54,784 nucleotides of DNA, from NCBI GenBank assembly GCA_002792535.1, contig PFOM01000009.1:1-54784 (forward strand), read 5' to 3'. The notes beneath the pieces were generated by a model. The model saw only the letters and a list, made by a program, of their open reading frames with translations. It was not told where the DNA came from and did no database searches. A program made the translations under genes and the position numbers. Below are positions 50,948-54,784 of this stretch, one piece after another. Each line of letters opens with the position of its first letter. Within the stretch, counting starts at the first letter, position 1. The DNA is from Candidatus Peregrinibacteria bacterium CG_4_10_14_0_2_um_filter_38_24 (lineage in GTDB: Bacteria > Patescibacteriota > Gracilibacteria > UBA1369 > LOWO2-01-FULL-3).

Positions 50948-52678
50948 TTAAAAATAGGTGTCAAATTTTCCGAGACTTTTCGTATTTAATACATCATCTT
51001 TAGTAAGCCATCCGCGCCTCGCATTGAAAACTCCATACTCCATAAAATCAGGTTGCTCTACGCTATGTGAATCAGTATCTATTACAAATTTTGCACCTTT
51101 GTCTTTCGCAATTTTGATAAATATATCTGGCAAATCAAGACGTGACGGACTTGAGTTTATCTCTATGGCTACATGATTTTGCACGCAAGCTTCTATCACT
51201 TTTTCCATATCAAATTCCATCGGCGCCCTTTTGTTTATGAGTCGTCCGGTCGGATGTCCGAGAATTTTCGCATAAGGATTTTCGATAGCCGTGAGAAGTC
51301 TTTCCGTCTGTGCGTCGTAAGGAAGCGTGCCATACATATGCGCACTGATTACCACTATATCAAGCTGTTTCAAAACATCATCATTAAAATCGAGTGATCC
51401 GTCTTTCAAAATATCAACTTCACAACCTTTCAAAATCCTGATTTTCCCTTTAAGTTTTTTATTTAATTCATCAATTTCTTTCCATTGTCTTTGAATATCT
51501 TTAGTGCTCATTCCATTCACTATCGCCATGATTGAAGAATGATCCGTCACTGCGAAATATTCGTATCCCTTCGCGATAAAAGCCTCCGCCATCTCTTCAA
51601 TACTTGCTTTCCCGTCGCTATAAGTAGTGTGATTATGAAGATCTCCTTTCATATCTTTCAGTTCTATAAATTCAGGGAATTTTTTATTTTTCAGTCCATA
51701 CTCGATTTCGCCATTATTGTATCGATTTTCAGGAATGATATAAGGAAGCCCGACACTTTTGAAAACCTCCTCTTCTGTTTTTCCAGCAATCATTTTCTCT
51801 CCTTTGAAAACACCATATTCATTTATTTTAAGCCCTTTTTTCTTTGCAAGATCGCGTATTTTTATATTGTGATCTTTGCTTCCAGTAAAATAATGCATCG
51901 CCGCACCAAAACTCTCATCATCGATAACGCGTAAATCCACTTGAATTCCACTTTGCAAAACAACGCTTGATTTAGTGTCCCCCTTAGAAAGAATTGTCAA
52001 AATCTCCCTATAAGAATTGAAATATGTCATCACTGTTTCACTACTCTTTTTCGGATTTTTTACTGTGACAAGAATATCGATATCGCCGATGGTTTCTTGT
52101 CTTCTGCGAAGGCTTCCCGCGTATCCAATCCTTTTTACATCGTCACATTTTTCCATAAAAGAAATAACTCTTTTAGCCTCTTGCATGGCTTCGGAAATCA
52201 GATGTCTTTTTGTCGAAAAATAAGCATGTTCAGAAATTGCCTTCATGATTTCATTTTCTGTTTTTTTTCCCATTCCGAGCAAATCGCGAACTTTATGTTT
52301 TTCGCATGCCTCCTTCAAATCGTTGATGCTCTGAACTTTCAAATTCAAATACAAAGCCTTCACTTTTTTCGGGCCTATTCCTCGTATTTCAAGAAGTTCA
52401 AGCAAACCTTTTGGGATGGCTTTTCTGAGCTCATCATGTTCTTCACATTTACCTGTATTCACAAGTTCAATAATCTTATCTTTCAGTCCTTTTCCAACAC
52501 TGGGAATATTTTCAAGTTGCCTCGGGTCTTTCGCAACAACATCGCGTAAATCATATGGGAAATTTGCGATAACATGTCCGGCTTTTCTATAAGCATTTAT
52601 TTTAAAAACACTATCTCCTTTAATATCAAAGATATCTGCCATCTCTTCAAATATCGAAGCAATTTTTTTATTATCCAT
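50948..52678 (-). CDS. polX: DNA polymerase X family protein with C-terminal PHP domain (PolX)
   Basis: HhH motifs, GSLRRRQETIGDIDILV, DLHNHTTYSDG PHP motif. Confidence 0.95.
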   Translation of the reverse strand: MDNKKIASIFEEMADIFDIKGDSVFKINAYRKAGHVIANFPYDLRDVVAKDPRQLENIPSVGKGLKDKIIELVNTGKCEEHDELRKAIPKGLLELLEIRGIGPKKVKALYLNLKVQSINDLKEACEKHKVRDLLGMGKKTENEIMKAISEHAYFSTKRHLISEAMQEAKRVISFMEKCDDVKRIGYAGSLRRRQETIGDIDILVTVKNPKKSSETVMTYFNSYREILTILSKGDTKSSVVLQSGIQVDLRVIDDESFGAAMHYFTGSKDHNIKIRDLAKKKGLKINEYGVFKGEKMIAGKTEEEVFKSVGLPYIIPENRYNNGEIEYGLKNKKFPEFIELKDMKGDLHNHTTYSDGKASIEEMAEAFIAKGYEYFAVTDHSSIMAIVNGMSTKDIQRQWKEIDELNKKLKGKIRILKGCEVDILKDGSLDFNDDVLKQLDIVVISAHMYGTLPYDAQTERLLTAIENPYAKILGHPTGRLINKRAPMEFDMEKVIEACVQNHVAIEINSSPSRLDLPDIFIKIAKDKGAKFVIDTDSHSVEQPDFMEYGVFNARRGWLTKDDVLNTKSLGKFDTYF

Positions 52679-52687
52679 GAGGTAAAT

Positions 52688-53803
52688 TTACACATTACCT
52701 TTTAAAACATCCAGCGTTTTTTTTGCGCAATCTTTCCAAGAAAACAAAGACAATCTTGCAGAACCTTTTTCGGAAAGCTCATCTGTGTATTTCTTGTCAT
52801 TCACGAGTTTATCAAGGCCATCAGCGATAATCTGAACATCGTATGGGTCTATATAGTGACATGCGTCGCCTCCAACTTCGGGAAGACAAGAGACTCGAGA
52901 AGTCAAAACAGGTTTGCGATATGAAAACGCTTCCAGAATAGGAAAACCGAATCCTTCATACAAAGATGGAAATGCGAAAACAGTACAATATTTCATAAGA
53001 GTGGCTTTTTCTTCTTCAGTTACATATCCTGGCATAATAACTCTGTCATCAATTCCAAGATGCTTCACGATATTCAAAATTTTATCAAACCCAACTCCTC
53101 TCTTTCCGGCAAGAATAAGGTAAAAATCGCCATTTTGCTCCAAGAATTTATTGAACGCCTGAACAAGCCTTTCAAGATTTTTTTTACTTTCAAGTCGTCC
53201 GACAAAAAGTATGAATTTCATTTCTTTATTAATGCGAAAATTTTTGAAAAAATCAGATTCCGAAAATTGTTTTTCGATAACTTCATAGGAAATTTTTGAT
53301 GGACTAAAGCCATGGGGGATTACAATAATTTTTTCTTCCAAACATTTGAAAAAATGAATCAGATCATTTTTTGTCGCATTACTTGGAACAATAATTTTCG
53401 AAGCATGTCTCACTGCGTACTTTGTACTCCAATTCAGATAATTATATTGAAAAGAAGAATATGCATTTTTCAGATATCTAAATGCAACATCGTGAATAGT
53501 GATAACGCTTAGTTTCGGCCTTATTAGAGGCAAAACATGAGATGGAACAAAAAGCACATCAACCTTTTTTTTCATCATTTCAAGTGAAAGCCAAAAAAGA
53601 GTCCAAAGCCTTTTTGATTTTATTACGACATTGTGAATAAAATTTTTGTTCGCGATAGGGAGTTTCTCTTTAGAATAAAGGAAAATCTCATCATTCTCTT
53701 TTTCAGCAAGATCAAGCAATGAGTTTATAATATTGAAACTATACCACTCAACTCCTGTGGATTGTTCATGCCCGTATCTGGAAGCGTCTATGCCGATTTT
53801 CAT
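52688..53803 (-). CDS. Glycosyltransferase family 4
   Basis: MKIGIDASRYGHEQSTGVEWY, FVGRLESKKNLERLVQAF, FPSLYEGFGFPILEAFSYRKPVLTS; start at 53803 preferred. Confidence 0.93.
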   Translation of the reverse strand: MKIGIDASRYGHEQSTGVEWYSFNIINSLLDLAEKENDEIFLYSKEKLPIANKNFIHNVVIKSKRLWTLFWLSLEMMKKKVDVLFVPSHVLPLIRPKLSVITIHDVAFRYLKNAYSSFQYNYLNWSTKYAVRHASKIIVPSNATKNDLIHFFKCLEEKIIVIPHGFSPSKISYEVIEKQFSESDFFKNFRINKEMKFILFVGRLESKKNLERLVQAFNKFLEQNGDFYLILAGKRGVGFDKILNIVKHLGIDDRVIMPGYVTEEEKATLMKYCTVFAFPSLYEGFGFPILEAFSYRKPVLTSRVSCLPEVGGDACHYIDPYDVQIIADGLDKLVNDKKYTDELSEKGSARLSLFSWKDCAKKTLDVLKGNV

Positions 53804-53861
53804 ATATTTTTTTAGCCCAAGGAATTTTAACGTAAAAACAGAAAAGAATCCAGTATTCGGA

Positions 53862-53955
53862 GTAATGATATATTCCTTTGACCTTAAGCTTCTTTTATTT
53901 ATCACCAAAGATCCACTAAATTGAACGCAATGCGGTCAAAGAAATATATCATTAC
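53862..53955. repeat. 22-bp inverted repeat (one mismatch) with 50-bp spacer
   Basis: GTAATGATATATTCCTTTGACC (53862-53883) vs GGTCAAAGAAATATATCATTAC (53934-53955). Confidence 0.9.
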
Positions 53956-53968
53956 TACAATTTGCGAA

Positions 53969-54688
53969 TCACCCTCTCGCTAACGCTAAAACACAAACTA
54001 ATCTAACATTAGAATTCTTTAAGGCCTTACTGCATTCATTTGCAGTAGAACATGTGGTGACTATATCATCAATCAAAACTATATTTTTCCCGGCCAAAAA
54101 CTTTGCATATTCATCTTTTACGAAAATAGAATTTTGTAAATTAACCAAGCGATCATGTCTTTTTAGTTTTACCTGATCCTCGCGATGATTTCGCCATAGA
54201 GCATCGCAAAATTTTAAATTTAATTTTTTTGCAAAATTTTGCGCAAGAATTTTTGCATGATTTTCTCCTCGTACTTTAAGTTTTTGTTTGCTCATAGGAA
54301 CGGGAACAACGATAACATTTTCTTTGGAAAAAGAATCCTCGGACAATCGGAAAAACTTCAAAAACTGACTTACAAGAATACTTACGAAAAATTTATTTAT
54401 ATCTCTCAAGAATTTGTATTTGAAATTCACGACCAATTTTCGTAAAACGGTGTTTCGGTCATAGATAAAGCATAAAATCAATTGATCAAAATAAAAACTT
54501 TCCGCGCATCCACGACAAAATTTCCCGCAAAAACTTTTTCTTTTACAATTCGGACACATTTGAAATCCGACAATTTTTATCAAACTCTTGCACTCACTAC
54601 ACAAAAAATCCTCAAATTCACCACAATTTATGCACCTTTTTGGGAACAAAAAATCTACAAACATGCAGGCAGAATAAACTCCCAACAT
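53969..54688 (-). CDS. comF: ComF-family phosphoribosyltransferase-like competence protein
   Basis: CINCGEFEDFLCSEC...CPNCKRKSFCGKFC zinc motif; NIVLIDDIVTTCST PRTase motif. Confidence 0.9.
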   Translation of the reverse strand: MLGVYSACMFVDFLFPKRCINCGEFEDFLCSECKSLIKIVGFQMCPNCKRKSFCGKFCRGCAESFYFDQLILCFIYDRNTVLRKLVVNFKYKFLRDINKFFVSILVSQFLKFFRLSEDSFSKENVIVVPVPMSKQKLKVRGENHAKILAQNFAKKLNLKFCDALWRNHREDQVKLKRHDRLVNLQNSIFVKDEYAKFLAGKNIVLIDDIVTTCSTANECSKALKNSNVRLVCVLALARG

Positions 54689-54784
54689 TAAAAATTCTTA
54701 AAATTTTAGTATAAGAGAGCCTCCCATATTAATGTAGATTAATAGAGGCAAAGTGGAGGAGGAAAAACTTTAAAATTTACACTA

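Noticed and set aside
53804-53908. N-terminal 35-aa extension of the glycosyltransferase
   Set aside because: Canonical start MKIGIDASRYG is at 53803; the extension runs into the inverted repeat.

Overview
AT-rich, compact ~54.8 kb bacterial chromosomal segment. Gene content and small gene sizes resemble a Patescibacteria/CPR-type (possibly Peregrinibacteria-like) genome; this is inference, no phylogenetic marker was tested. Main blocks: a decayed response-regulator remnant at the left edge; cold-shock protein and DEAD-box helicase; a type IV pilus/competence operon (pilB, pilC, four minor pilins including one carrying a 7-repeat LVIVD-like propeller, a PilM-PilN fusion, PilO, major pilin); aspartokinase; Cys-rich zinc-ribbon proteins; TypA; a TrpR-like regulator; glyoxylate/hydroxypyruvate reductase plus glycerate kinase; two RelE-type toxin-antitoxin modules; ArgH; MFS, flavoprotein, peroxiredoxin; RluA; an HtrA protease under a CIRCE-overlapped promoter; mnmA, ispG, dcd-thyA-folA; tRNA-Phe; HPF/RaiA; AroD, YchF; a Rel/SpoT protein with an unusual C-terminal membrane domain; sortase; ligA, dnaX, PolX, glycosyltransferases, ComF. 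The most interesting unexplained signal is a probable 179-nt structured RNA on the minus strand (38851-39029), divergent from the HPF/RaiA gene: promoter, four successive hairpins (two with GNRA tetraloops, G-U wobbles specific to that strand) and an intrinsic terminator. Many ORFs in the supplied track are antisense or out-of-frame shadows of these genes and were not annotated.
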